A stretch of 64,000 bases of DNA, from assembly GCA_029262355.1 (NCBI GenBank), contig JAJCZO010000221.1, forward strand, positions 55,058-119,057. The letters are read 5' to 3'. The translations under genes and the position numbers were made by a program. Source of the DNA: Deltaproteobacteria bacterium (GTDB lineage: Bacteria > Desulfobacterota > Binatia > UBA12015). The notes below the pieces were generated by a model. It was not told the origin of the DNA. It saw only the letters and a program-made list of their open reading frames with translations, and searched no databases. This document shows positions 7,854-16,871 of the stretch, one piece after another (position 1 is the stretch's first letter; each line of letters starts with the position of its first letter).

Positions 7854-9547
7854 CGACCACCTCGCCGAGCAACGCATCCCTGCGCGGCATCCTTTCTCCA
7901 CGTCTCCTCGCGCTGCGCAACCAGGTCGCGCAGCGGCGAATGCGTCCGATCATCGGCACGCTCCTCACGTTCGCGTTCTGGATCGGTTGTTTCGCCTTTT
8001 TCGTGAAGGCACTCGACTACTTTCAGACGATCGGCGACTTCGGGCCCTTGCTCACCCAGCGCCTACTCGTGCTCCTTTTCGTCACGTTCGCGATCGTTCT
8101 GCTGATCTCGAATACGGTGAGTGCACTCACGACCTTTTATCTGGCTGACGACGTGAACCTGCTCCTGGCCGCGCCGGTCGACACAAGGGTTCTGCATCAC
8201 GCCCGCTTCATCGAAACTCTGATCTCGTCCTCCTGGATGGTTCTGCTCTTCGGACTCCCGGCGTTCCTGGCGTACGGGGTCGTGTACGAGGCCGGGCCGC
8301 TCTTCTATGTCGGCACCGTCGCAACGCTCATCCCATTCCTCGTTCTCTTTGGCGCGATCGGCGTCCTGATCACAACGGGACTCGTCCTTCTCTTCCCCGC
8401 CCAGCGGGCACGCGATGGGCTACTCGTTCTCGTCGGACTCCTCGTAGGAGCCGCATTCCTCACCGCCCGCCTGTTGCGACCGGAGCGACTCGCGGAAGCG
8501 GACGGCATGGTCGGGTTTGCCGCGTTCTTGGTGGGCTTCGGCGGGGCGCCGTCTCCATACCTGCCAACCACGTGGGCCGGCGAAGTGCTCATCCCCCTCC
8601 TCGGCGCGCGCGAAGGCGATCCGCTCTTCTTCTTCGCGCTGCTCGTCACGACGGCGACCGTCGCCTTCCTCGCCAGCTCAGCGCTCGTCCAGCGCGTCTT
8701 CCTCACCGCATGGACGCGCGCGCAGCAAGGGAGAATTGGGATCGGTCCTGAACGCCGACTCGCCCGATTCCTTCAGACGGCGACGCGACCGCTCCCGCGC
8801 GCGACCGGCCTCCTGCTGTCCAAAGACGTGACGGTATTCCTGCGAGATGCGAGCCAGTGGTCCCAGCTGCTGCTGCTCGCCGCACTCGTGGGAATCTACG
8901 TATTCAACTTCCGGGCCCTCCCCACGTCCGACGGAACGCCGCTCGCCATCGTCCTTCGCGACGTTGCCGCCTTCTGCAATCTCGGCCTGGCGGCCTTCGT
9001 GACGACAGCCGTCAGCGTACGCTTCGTCTACCCGATGGTGAGCCTCGAAGGGCGATCGTGGTGGATCCTTCGTTCGGCCCCGATATCGATCCGCGAGATC
9101 TGGTGGAGCAAGTTCTGCATAGGCTACGCGCCGTTGCTCGTGCTCGGCCTCGTTCTGGTCGCCGCGACGAACTACTTCCTCAACGTGGGTCACGGCTTGA
9201 CGGTCGTGTTCGCACTTACGCTCGTGCCGATGATCGCAGCGATCGTGAGCCTGGGCCTGGCGTTCGGCGCAGCCTATCCCCGACTCGACACGCAGAACGC
9301 GGCCCAGATCGCCACCGGGTTCGGCGCCATCATCTACATGGTAGCCTGCCTCGGCGTCATCACCGTGGTCTGCGCACTGGAAGCCTGGCCTGTCACGCGG
9401 CTCTTCTGGACCTCGAATGCGAGTCTCCCCCTGCTCGACTGGGAGCCGCCGCTGATCGGAGCGGCCTTCCTGGCAACGCTCCTCTTCCTCGTCGCGACGT
9501 TCGAGGCCGGCCGAAGATCGGCGCACCGAGCGCTGGCAAAGCTCTGA
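7847..9547 (+). CDS. ABC-2-type transporter permease (566 aa, polytopic)
   Basis: A large hydrophobic protein with about a dozen predicted membrane helices, for example FAFWIGCFAFFVKAL near residue 45, LLVLLFVTFAIVLLISNTV near 80 and a hydrophobic C-terminal run ending FLATLLFLVATFEAG. No soluble domain is obvious. It follows the ATPase with a seven-base overlap (GTG start at 7847), the usual arrangement for an ABC-2 exporter made of separate ATPase and permease chains. It is roughly twice the length of a simple six-helix ABC-2 permease and looks like two half-permeases in one chain, as in large putative exporters of the DUF2705/ABC-2 class. The substrate is unknown. Confidence 0.88.
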   Translation: MVATTSPSNASLRGILSPRLLALRNQVAQRRMRPIIGTLLTFAFWIGCFAFFVKALDYFQTIGDFGPLLTQRLLVLLFVTFAIVLLISNTVSALTTFYLADDVNLLLAAPVDTRVLHHARFIETLISSSWMVLLFGLPAFLAYGVVYEAGPLFYVGTVATLIPFLVLFGAIGVLITTGLVLLFPAQRARDGLLVLVGLLVGAAFLTARLLRPERLAEADGMVGFAAFLVGFGGAPSPYLPTTWAGEVLIPLLGAREGDPLFFFALLVTTATVAFLASSALVQRVFLTAWTRAQQGRIGIGPERRLARFLQTATRPLPRATGLLLSKDVTVFLRDASQWSQLLLLAALVGIYVFNFRALPTSDGTPLAIVLRDVAAFCNLGLAAFVTTAVSVRFVYPMVSLEGRSWWILRSAPISIREIWWSKFCIGYAPLLVLGLVLVAATNYFLNVGHGLTVVFALTLVPMIAAIVSLGLAFGAAYPRLDTQNAAQIATGFGAIIYMVACLGVITVVCALEAWPVTRLFWTSNASLPLLDWEPPLIGAAFLATLLFLVATFEAGRRSAHRALAKL

Positions 9548-9598
9548 GATTCGACGGACGCGGGGGCCCCCCACCTGGCACAGGCACGACCGCTTGAG

Positions 9599-10072
9599 AT
9601 GGGCCCCTATTCCGAGCGACACTCCCGCATGTCTCCAGAAGAGTTGGCCGACCGCCTCGAGATCGACGACCTCCTGACCCGTTACGCGACGGGTGTCGAC
9701 CGCAAAGAGTGGAACCTCTGGGAAAGCTGCTTCACCGAGGATGCCCAGATCGACTACACCGCGTTCGGGGGCACCAAGGGGGGCGTAAAGGAAGTCCGGA
9801 AGTGGCTCGAGGAGACGATGGCGGGCTTCCCGATGACCCAGCATCTCGTCATGAACCGTGAGATCTTGCTCGACGGAGATGCCGCGACCGCGCGATCGGG
9901 CTTCTACAACCCGATGGGGGTTCCGAACGGGGATGGGCCACCCACGCTGTTCTTCTGCGGAGGGTGGTACCATGACCAGTTGGTTCGGACGTCGGCCGGG
10001 TGGCGAATTCGCGAGCGAACCGAAGAGTTCGGCTACAACACGATGACCCAGACCGTCATCCAGCCGAAGTAG
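9599..10072 (+). CDS. NTF2-like/SnoaL family protein
   Basis: A 157-residue alpha+beta-barrel protein of the SnoaL-like group. The family layout is seen in LADRLEIDDLLTRYATGVDRKEWNLWESCFTEDAQIDYTAFGG: the YATGVD and FTEDAQIDY segments line the cone-shaped pocket. The domain also resembles ring-hydroxylating dioxygenase small subunits and dehydratases acting on hydrophobic substrates. A start at 9629 (second ATG) is equally possible because no clear ribosome-binding site precedes 9599. The gene lies 51 bp after the permease and about 70 bp before the TolC-type lipoprotein, so it could be carried in the export operon without being part of the transporter. Confidence 0.82.
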   Translation: MGPYSERHSRMSPEELADRLEIDDLLTRYATGVDRKEWNLWESCFTEDAQIDYTAFGGTKGGVKEVRKWLEETMAGFPMTQHLVMNREILLDGDAATARSGFYNPMGVPNGDGPPTLFFCGGWYHDQLVRTSAGWRIRERTEEFGYNTMTQTVIQPK

Positions 10073-10139
10073 CGAGCCCCCCAGCAGAAGACTCGTTTTT
10101 CTCGAACGTCGATCTCGTGTATCGAGCCCCAACCGGGTG

Positions 10140-11630
10140 ATGAGACGCGAGGGCCGCAACGCCGCGAGGCATTTGGGATTTTCGGGCTTCGGAGCGTGCC
10201 TGCTGTTGTCGGCCTGCGGCCTTTCGCTCGAAACCAGCAGGAACGCGTACCTCGACTCGAACGCGCTGGCGGCACCAAGCTCGTCGGAAGCCTGGCAGCA
10301 GCCGGCGGGCGAGGCCGACACCGATCACCGCGCAACCCGCTCGCTCGCGCTCGAGTCGCCCCAGCTAGAGGCCACCGAGACCTACGATCTCGCGGCTCTC
10401 ATCGACGTCGCGCTGCGAACCAACCCCCGAACCCGCGAGGCGTGGGAGGCGGCCCGGGTTCGGGCGGCGGCGTTCGGCGGGGAACTCGGGGAATACCTGC
10501 CCTACATCGGCGTCACCGTGCAGACAGGGTACTCAAAGTACCTGTTCGAGGCGAAGGAGTCACCCGACGTGATCAAGCAGACCTCGATCACGCCGCTACT
10601 GAATCTCGAGTGGGTCTTGTTTGACTTCGGGCGACGTCCAGCGGCCGTCGAGAGTGCGCGCCGCCAGCTTCTCGCGGCGAACCTCGATTTCAACCGAGCC
10701 CTGCAAGACGTGATCTTCTCGGTACAGACCACATACTTCGCCCTCGACGCGGCCCGGGGGATGGTGCGAGCCGCCGAGCACAACCTCGCAAGCGCACACT
10801 CCGTCGAGGCGGCCGCCGAGGAGCGGCTATTGCGGGGACTCGCAACGCGCCCCGACGTCTTGCTCGCCAAACAAGCAGAGGCGAAAGCGGCCTACGAACT
10901 CGAGAGCGCGCGCGTGCTGGTAAGCGACGGCGAAGCCAACCTGGCCATTGCGGTCGGGGTGCCGGCGAATCAGTCGATCCACATCGAGCCAATCGAGACG
11001 GTGTCCCCTAAATTGGCCGAGAGCGTGGATGCACTGATCGACGTCGCCCTGGAGACGCGGCCCGATCTTGCGGCGCGCGTGGAGGAAGTCCGCGCACAAG
11101 AAGCCGCCGCGCGCGGCGCCAAGGCCGACCTCTACCCGCTGCTCTACGCCCAAGGCAGTTACGGCCTCGACGCGTGGTGGTACCAGTTCTCCGCACCCCC
11201 GACGGTCCGCGCCAGTACCCCCGTGTGGAATGCCGGGCTCGGGCTTCGATGGGGTATCTTCGAAGGCTTTGAGCGACGGAACACGATCCGGGAAGCGGAA
11301 GCCGAAGCGTCACGCGTGCGCGCCCAGCTCGAGCAAGCCGAGTTGGAGACGATCGCCGCGGTGTGGCGCGCCTACCACGACCAGCGTGCGGCCGCGAAGA
11401 AGTACGACTACGCACAGGTGCTGCTCGAATCGTCGCGCGAGGCGTACGACAGCAACCTCGAGAGCTACCGCCGAGGCCTCGCAACGGTCGTCGACGTCTT
11501 GACGGCCGAGGGCGACCTCGCGGAATCGCGCTACATCCTGGTCCAGAGCCGCGCCGACTTGCTGACCCAAGCCGCGCGCGTGGCCTACGTCGCCGGAGCG
11601 CAACCCAGCGAGCGCGAGGCCGCGCCCTGA
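10140..11630 (+). CDS. TolC-family outer-membrane efflux lipoprotein
   Basis: About 496 residues with a lipoprotein signal: a basic N-terminus, hydrophobic GACLLLSACG and lipidation Cys near residue 26. The rest is the duplicated coiled-coil/barrel pattern of outer membrane efflux proteins: TYDLAALIDVALRTNPRTREAW starts repeat one, and SVDALIDVALETRPDLAARVEE starts repeat two about 230 residues later. The second repeat ends with the usual long helix rich in Ala, Glu and Arg (AYDSNLESYRRGLATVVDVL). Such proteins form the trimeric exit duct for ABC or RND pumps. No membrane-fusion protein gene is present between it and the ABC genes at 7077-9547, which is unusual. A GTG three bases upstream (10137) is an alternative start. 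Confidence 0.9.
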   Translation: MRREGRNAARHLGFSGFGACLLLSACGLSLETSRNAYLDSNALAAPSSSEAWQQPAGEADTDHRATRSLALESPQLEATETYDLAALIDVALRTNPRTREAWEAARVRAAAFGGELGEYLPYIGVTVQTGYSKYLFEAKESPDVIKQTSITPLLNLEWVLFDFGRRPAAVESARRQLLAANLDFNRALQDVIFSVQTTYFALDAARGMVRAAEHNLASAHSVEAAAEERLLRGLATRPDVLLAKQAEAKAAYELESARVLVSDGEANLAIAVGVPANQSIHIEPIETVSPKLAESVDALIDVALETRPDLAARVEEVRAQEAAARGAKADLYPLLYAQGSYGLDAWWYQFSAPPTVRASTPVWNAGLGLRWGIFEGFERRNTIREAEAEASRVRAQLEQAELETIAAVWRAYHDQRAAAKKYDYAQVLLESSREAYDSNLESYRRGLATVVDVLTAEGDLAESRYILVQSRADLLTQAARVAYVAGAQPSEREAAP

Positions 11631-11743
11631 GCCTTTCGCTCCCGAGCGCCTGAACGCTTGCGGTCGCCAACCCACCAGGAGAGGTCGGCGCGCGAGCCTC
11701 CGCCCCTGTATCGAAAGAAGCCCTCGTGTCGTAAGAAGCCCCC

Positions 11744-12760
11744 ATGAAAACGAACGCCGTCCAGCTCGAAGGCCCCGGGGTCGAAGGCATCTCATCGGTC
11801 TGGCGAGACGTCCCCGAGATCGGGCCGGGCCAGGTGCTGCTACACATGGCCGGCTCGTGCTTGAACTACCATGACGCCGTCGTGATCTGGGGATTCATCC
11901 CTGGCATCGGTTATCCGCGCGTTCCGCTCTCCGACGGGGCGGGCACCGTCGCGGAGGTCGGTCCTGGTGTCGACCGTGTTCGGGTCGGCGATCGCGTCAC
12001 ACCGAGCTTCTACCCCGCATGGATCGAAGGGCCACCGCGCCCCGAGGTCAAGCACCCGATTCCCGGGGAAGGAATCGACGGCTGTTGCGCACAACAGATC
12101 GTCGTCGATGCCGAGCACCTGGTCCACTCGCCCTCGCACTTGAGTGACATCGAGACCGGCACCCTCGCCTGCGCCGGCCTAACTGCCTGGAGCGCCGTCG
12201 TGACGAACGGTCGCGTTGCACGGGGGCAAACCGTGGTGATCGAGGGGACGGGCGGGGTGTCGCTGTTCGCGATGCAATTCGCGAAGGCGCACGGCGCCCG
12301 CGTGATCGCCACTTCCTCGTCCGATGAGAAGCTCGAACGAGTCGGCGATCTCGGCGCCGACGACGGCATCAACTACCGCGAGCACGCCGAGTGGTCCACC
12401 GCAGTACTCGAGCTCACGAACGGACACGGCGCCGACATCGTGGTCGACGTCGGGGGCCAGGGTTCTTTGGGGCAGGCGGTGCTTGCGACCAAGATGGATG
12501 GCCACGTGAGCATCGTCGGGGTACTCGGAGGATTCGGTAACGCCGAGGTCCCGGTCACCATCGCAATGACGCGCAACACCAGACTGCAGGGCGTGACGGT
12601 CGGCAGCCGCGACGACTACGACCGAATGTGCCGCTTCATGGAAACCGAGAAGATCCACCCCATCATCAGCGACACGTTCCCCATGGCCGACCTGGGCCAA
12701 GCGGTGAACCACCTCGAGCAGGGCCGCCACTTCGGAAAGATCGCCGTCTCCATCGACTAA
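11744..12760 (+). CDS. MDR-superfamily NAD(P)-dependent alcohol dehydrogenase / quinone-oxidoreductase-like protein
   Basis: A 338-residue medium-chain dehydrogenase/reductase. The N-terminal GroES-like domain contains GSCLNYHDAVV and the segment PLSDGAGTVAEVGPGVDRVRVGDRV; the Rossmann domain shows VVIEGTGGVSLFAMQFAKAHGARVI. The catalytic zinc Cys of classical alcohol dehydrogenases is replaced (Asn-Tyr-His-Asp in this position), and there is no four-cysteine structural zinc lobe, so it is probably a zinc-free reductase of the quinone oxidoreductase/enoyl reductase branch. The ATG at 11744 gives a normal family N-terminus (MKTNAVQLE). It stands alone about 110 bp after the TolC-type gene and ends next to a dispersed repeat at 12779. 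Confidence 0.9.
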   Translation: MKTNAVQLEGPGVEGISSVWRDVPEIGPGQVLLHMAGSCLNYHDAVVIWGFIPGIGYPRVPLSDGAGTVAEVGPGVDRVRVGDRVTPSFYPAWIEGPPRPEVKHPIPGEGIDGCCAQQIVVDAEHLVHSPSHLSDIETGTLACAGLTAWSAVVTNGRVARGQTVVIEGTGGVSLFAMQFAKAHGARVIATSSSDEKLERVGDLGADDGINYREHAEWSTAVLELTNGHGADIVVDVGGQGSLGQAVLATKMDGHVSIVGVLGGFGNAEVPVTIAMTRNTRLQGVTVGSRDDYDRMCRFMETEKIHPIISDTFPMADLGQAVNHLEQGRHFGKIAVSID

Positions 12761-12778
12761 TTGCAACTGCCAGTTGCT

Positions 12779-12818
12779 GAAGAGTTCCGGACCGAGCCAG
12801 GTTCGTCCATTCGCACCC
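12779..12818 (+). repeat. Dispersed 40-bp repeat, copy A
   Basis: A 40-base segment 19 bases after the stop of the MDR reductase matches a segment at 53449-53488 in the same orientation at 35 of 40 positions. The shared core reads TCCGGACCGAGCC followed three to five bases later by CCATTCGCACCC. Both copies follow immediately behind a stop codon. This is not coding in either place. It looks like a remnant of a short interspersed element (REP- or MITE-like), though two copies are too few to define its ends. Confidence 0.6.
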
Positions 12819-12885
12819 TACACAGCAAGCCAGGAGCGCTGCGGACACCATTGTCCGCAGCACGAACAGGGGATACGCTCCGCGA

Positions 12886-13998
12886 ATGACGAATCCGGCA
12901 CGCATTCTCGGCTTGGCTCTCACCATCGTGACCCTGCACGCGTGCGGGGACGGCTCGACAACCGAAACCGATCCAATCTCGGGCGCCGCATATCGCAACG
13001 CCGGCCCCTACACGGCCGGCGTCACCACCGTCGCCCTCGCCGACCGCGAGGTCGAGATCTGGTACCCCGTCGACGCGGGCGACGAGGACGGCCGGCCACG
13101 CGACGCCTACTTCATCCGGGATTGGCTCCCCGACTTCATCGACGCCCTGCTTCCAGCCGACGCGAACCCGCCCTTTGAGACGAATGCGTATCGCGCAGCG
13201 CCCGCGAGTGGCGACGGCCCCTTCCCGCTCGTGCTCTTCGCGCACGGATCGGCGAGCTTCCGCACACAGTCCACCTTCCTCACCACCCATCTCGCCACCT
13301 GGGGCTTCGTCGTCGTCGCGCCCGACTATCTCGAGCGCGGACTCGGAAACGCGCTCGGCCAACCGCCCGAGCAACCGTTCGACGATCTCGAACTGAGCCG
13401 CGCCGCGGTGGATCTCGCGAAAGCGGAGAACGCTCGCACCGGCGGCCTGCTCGAAGGCAAGATCGCCACAGCGCGCATGGCGATCACCGGGCATTCGGCC
13501 GGCGGCGGCTCATCGTTCCGGTTCGGAGGCGAGCCCGGCGTCGTGACCTACATTCCGCTTTCCGCCGGTAGTCGGTCCGATTCCGCCGACTTCCCCAACA
13601 CCCCGTCCATGTGGCTCACCGGAGACATCGACGGTATCGTGAGCGTCGACGGCGTCATCACTGCCTTCGAGAACGCCCCCCCATCGAGTCGCCTCGTGAT
13701 CGTCCAGGGCGGTGGCCACCTCGCGCCGACGGACCTCTGTCGCATCGGCGCCGACGGCGGCGGCATCGTCAAGATCGGCCTCGATGCCGGACTGCCCGTC
13801 CCCGAAGGTCTACAGCGCCTCGGGACAGACGGCTGCCAAGACGACGCACTCCCCGCCGAAGACGGCTGGCCCGTCTTCAAGCACTTCGTAACAGCTCAAC
13901 TCCGCTGGGCCTTCGGCATCGACGCAGCGCCCATCGGTCTCTCGGCCGACGTCGCTGCGGACTTTCCGGAAGCTCAGTTTACGTACCGCGAACGGTAG
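12886..13998 (+). CDS. Lipoprotein alpha/beta-hydrolase (platelet-activating-factor-acetylhydrolase / chlorophyllase-like)
   Basis: 370 residues with a lipoprotein signal MTNPARILGLALTIVTLHAC, lipidation at Cys20. The hydrolase core shows FPLVLFAHGSASFRTQST (oxyanion region), VVVAPDYLERGLG and the nucleophile elbow TGHSAGGGSSFRFG with Ser204. A likely acid (WLTGDIDGIV) and a late His (GGGHLAPTD) follow in the expected order. The family hydrolyses short-chain esters or lipids; as a lipoprotein this member should act in the periplasm or at the outer membrane. It stands alone and is convergent with the TonB receptor gene, with a large hairpin between the two stops. Confidence 0.85.
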   Translation: MTNPARILGLALTIVTLHACGDGSTTETDPISGAAYRNAGPYTAGVTTVALADREVEIWYPVDAGDEDGRPRDAYFIRDWLPDFIDALLPADANPPFETNAYRAAPASGDGPFPLVLFAHGSASFRTQSTFLTTHLATWGFVVVAPDYLERGLGNALGQPPEQPFDDLELSRAAVDLAKAENARTGGLLEGKIATARMAITGHSAGGGSSFRFGGEPGVVTYIPLSAGSRSDSADFPNTPSMWLTGDIDGIVSVDGVITAFENAPPSSRLVIVQGGGHLAPTDLCRIGADGGGIVKIGLDAGLPVPEGLQRLGTDGCQDDALPAEDGWPVFKHFVTAQLRWAFGIDAAPIGLSADVAADFPEAQFTYRER

Positions 13999-14010
13999 AC
14001 GGGAGACATT

Positions 14011-14097
14011 CGGTAGATTCCAGCCCGATCTCAAGTCGTCGCTCGTGACGCCACTCGACGCGGCAGCGACGATTTCAGATCGGGCCCAGATCTACCG
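14011..14097. terminator. Large imperfect inverted repeat between convergent genes
   Basis: Two 33-base arms, 14011-14043 and 14065-14097, are inverted copies of each other at 27 of 33 positions and are separated by a 21-base loop. The outer eight bases of each arm (CGGTAGAT) and the stretch GCCCGATCT pair perfectly. It sits in the 153 bp between the stop of the hydrolase (13998) and the stop of the TonB receptor (14152), the classic place for a bidirectional terminator, but no T-tract follows on either strand and it is long for a terminator. A degenerate mobile repeat that serves as terminator is an equally good reading. Confidence 0.6.
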
Positions 14098-14151
14098 ACG
14101 CCCCCAACGGATCGAACGGGGGGCACGACGAGCTGTGTCCCCTGTGTCGCC

Positions 14152-16584
14152 CTAGAACCTGTGCGTCAGTTCGGCGCCGAAGGTGCGGGGGGCGCCCAGG
14201 AAGGGGAGATTGAAGCCGAAGGCGGTGATGGGGATGCTCGAGTTGAAGTAAGTGGTGTCGGTGAGGTTGCGCCCCCACAGAGCGACTTGGCTGCGGTCAT
14301 CGTTGAAGTCATACGCGAGGCGCGCGTTCAGCAGGCCGAACGCGCCCTGCGTAGCGGTGGGGAGCTCGGGGCCCTGATAGTGAATGGGGCCCGTCATCAC
14401 TCCCTCGACCCTCGGCGAGAGCCAGCCCCTGAGCCAATCTGCCGTCACTCCGTCGAGCACCTCGAATGAATACTGGGCCGCGAGGAAGGCCGAATAGGGA
14501 GGTACGTTGCTGAAGGTTTCGCCCTTCCGGCTGATCGGCTCACCAGTGAGATCGCTCACGCCTTCGTAGTCGCCGAATTCCGAGTCGAGCAGCGCGCCGT
14601 TGGCCTGGATGCGGAAGCCGTCGAAGGGCATGAGCAGGAGCTCGAACTCGGCACCCTTCACGGTTGCGGTCGCGGCGTTCTGCGTCAGCGGAACGACGGT
14701 CGGGATGAAGCCGCCGGTGTCGACCGTCGTGACGGTCAGCACCTGAATGTTGTCGTAGTCGCTCAGGAAGAACGACGTGTTGAAAGTCAGCTTCCGATCC
14801 CACGCGATCGTCTTGAAACCGATCTCGAAGGAGTTGAGGTTCTCGGGCTCATAAGGCTCGAGAGTCTCGATCTCGTTCGGAATGGGTCGCAGATTGAAGC
14901 CGCCACTTTTGAAGCCCTTCGCGAACGTGAAGTAGCCCATGAAGTGGTCGAGAAGCTCAGGCATGTGCTGTTCCGGCAGCCGCATCGCGAGGGTAGCCAT
15001 CGGCGTCCAAGCCGTGAACTCCTTGGAATCGGTTGCATCGGCCCGCACCCGAACCGCGGGCTCGTTGTCGAACAGGTGCGCTTCCTTGTCCTCCCGGGTC
15101 CAGCGAAGGCCGCCCGTGAGGCTCATCCAGTCGAGAATCTCGGCCGTCGCCTGCCCGAACACCGCGAACGACGAGTTGTCGATGCGCGTATCCGCGTAGA
15201 AGACGCCACCGAGCGACGGCTGATCGGGCACGAAGCCCGTCGCGGTGACCTTATCGGCGCTGTCGGTCAAGTAGTAGACGCCGCCGACGTAGTTGATCTT
15301 CCCGTCCCACGCCGTGCCGTTGAGCTGGAACTCTTGGCTGATCTGCGATGCGAACAGCGGCGACGTCGGCATCGTGACGCCTCCGAACGTCACAGACTCG
15401 CCGGTCGAAGTCTGCGAGCCCATGTTGATCGACGTCATGTCCATATCGCGACTGAACGCCTCCTCCTGCGCTCGGAACGCCGTGATCGACTTCAAGCTCA
15501 AGTCTTCGAAGACCGACGCATCGCCAATGTCCCACTGGATCGTGCCCCAGATCCCGTACGACTGGAGGTCGGCCATCCCCGGCCAGTCGGCATCGAACCG
15601 ACGCGTCGTGAGGGTGCCCGACTTCTTACACGCTTCCCGGAAACCCGGAATGAGATCCTGAAGCCCGGTCTCCTTGAACATCGTGCAATGCGCACCGAAC
15701 TGCTTCGAGTGCGCCTTCGAGTAGTTCCCCGTGATGTCGATCGTGACGTCATCGTGCGGAAGAATCCGCAGAGACCCCTGGAACGCCAAAGAATTCCGGT
15801 TCGACCAATACTCGTCCTTGAATCCGTTGAACATGTAGCCCTCGTTCATGAACGAGGCGAAGGTGACGCGCGAGAAGATGCGATCTTCGAGAATCGGCAC
15901 GTTCAGCGTCACGCGCGTGTCGATCTGCCCAAGGTTGCCCGGCCGCAGCAGCACGAATCCCTCGAACTCCTCGCTGGGCTTCACGGAGGTGATGTTCAAC
16001 GCACCGCCCGCCGTATTCTTGCCGAACAGGGTGCCCTGTGGGCCGCGAAGCACTTCGAGTTGCGCGACATCGACGACATCGAGAACGGTCCCCTGAGAAC
16101 GCGCCAGGTAGACCCCGTCGACATACACACCAACGCCCGGATCGGCCGAGAGCTGGTCGGAGTCGACCTGCCCTACACCGCGAATGAAGACCTGGGCGAG
16201 GTTCGGATTGCCGCCACCCGCCTGAAACTGCAGGTTCGGGACGACCCCGTTCAGATTCGTCATCTGCGTGATGTTCGACTCGCGAAGTGCCGCCTCCCCG
16301 AACGCGGTCACCGAGACCGGGGTATCTTCGAGCAGCTCGTCACGACGCCGCGCGCTGACGACGATCTCTTCGACCTGATTGCTCGCACGCCGCGATAGCC
16401 CGGTCGGCTCGCCCTGCTCGATTGCCTGAACCTGCGCGTCGGCCGCGTCGAGCTCCGTCTCGGCGCCACCCGTGTCGGTGGGCGTCTCCCAGTCTTCGAC
16501 GGCCTGACTCTGAGGAGTCTGCGCCGCGACCGCGGACGGCAATGCAAAGAGGGCAATGAGAATGAGGCGTGCGAAGACGTACAT
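14152..16584 (-). CDS. TonB-dependent outer-membrane receptor
   Basis: 810 residues starting at ATG 16584 with AAGGGG upstream. Signal peptide MYVFARLILIALFALPSAVAA, cleavage before QTPQ. After an acidic linker comes the TonB-box/plug segment QVEEIVVSARRRDELLEDTP at 70-89, then plug motifs GVGVYVDGVYLARSQG and LRGPQGTLFGKNTAGGALN. The remainder is a 22-strand barrel pattern ending in an aromatic residue (THRF). The plug style and lack of an iron-specific signal resemble the large sphingomonad-type receptors often used for hydrophobic or carbohydrate substrates. It is last in a possible minus-strand unit with the sterol-desaturase-like gene and the TetR gene, although 287 bp with no recognisable gene separate it from the former. 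Confidence 0.93.
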   Translation of the reverse strand: MYVFARLILIALFALPSAVAAQTPQSQAVEDWETPTDTGGAETELDAADAQVQAIEQGEPTGLSRRASNQVEEIVVSARRRDELLEDTPVSVTAFGEAALRESNITQMTNLNGVVPNLQFQAGGGNPNLAQVFIRGVGQVDSDQLSADPGVGVYVDGVYLARSQGTVLDVVDVAQLEVLRGPQGTLFGKNTAGGALNITSVKPSEEFEGFVLLRPGNLGQIDTRVTLNVPILEDRIFSRVTFASFMNEGYMFNGFKDEYWSNRNSLAFQGSLRILPHDDVTIDITGNYSKAHSKQFGAHCTMFKETGLQDLIPGFREACKKSGTLTTRRFDADWPGMADLQSYGIWGTIQWDIGDASVFEDLSLKSITAFRAQEEAFSRDMDMTSINMGSQTSTGESVTFGGVTMPTSPLFASQISQEFQLNGTAWDGKINYVGGVYYLTDSADKVTATGFVPDQPSLGGVFYADTRIDNSSFAVFGQATAEILDWMSLTGGLRWTREDKEAHLFDNEPAVRVRADATDSKEFTAWTPMATLAMRLPEQHMPELLDHFMGYFTFAKGFKSGGFNLRPIPNEIETLEPYEPENLNSFEIGFKTIAWDRKLTFNTSFFLSDYDNIQVLTVTTVDTGGFIPTVVPLTQNAATATVKGAEFELLLMPFDGFRIQANGALLDSEFGDYEGVSDLTGEPISRKGETFSNVPPYSAFLAAQYSFEVLDGVTADWLRGWLSPRVEGVMTGPIHYQGPELPTATQGAFGLLNARLAYDFNDDRSQVALWGRNLTDTTYFNSSIPITAFGFNLPFLGAPRTFGAELTHRF

Positions 16585-16871
16585 GAGGGTTCCCCTTGTG
16601 GTTCCGAGAGAACGAGACGCATGTACCGAGGTTCACGAAAGGTCAAGCGATGCCTCGAAGCTACCGCCCTTCCTCCTCCGTCGACGCGGCGAAATGCCTC
16701 TGCGAGCCATCCCTACCATCCATCACACGAATCAGTTCCTTCGACTGCGTACCGAACACCGCCTCCTGATCCAAATCGTGCAACGCCAGAAGGGCGCGCC
16801 TCCACAATCCCGCAGAAACCGGAGGCAACGCGTGCCCGAAAGCAGCTCGATCCGGGCGGGCTCGCGGGTCA

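Noticed and set aside
8678..10321. 547-codon minus-strand frame opposite the ABC permease and NTF2-like gene
   Set aside because: Overlaps three convincing plus-strand genes and shows no family features.
14944..16398. Long open frame (484 codons) on the plus strand opposite the TonB receptor
   Set aside because: It lies wholly antisense to a well-supported gene, has no family-like segments and reads as an Arg/Glu-rich mirror of GC-rich codons.
16585..16871. Possible small gene upstream of the TonB receptor
   Set aside because: Frames through this 287-bp gap are Arg/Ser-rich on both strands with no start-site signals; it is more likely a promoter region and leader.
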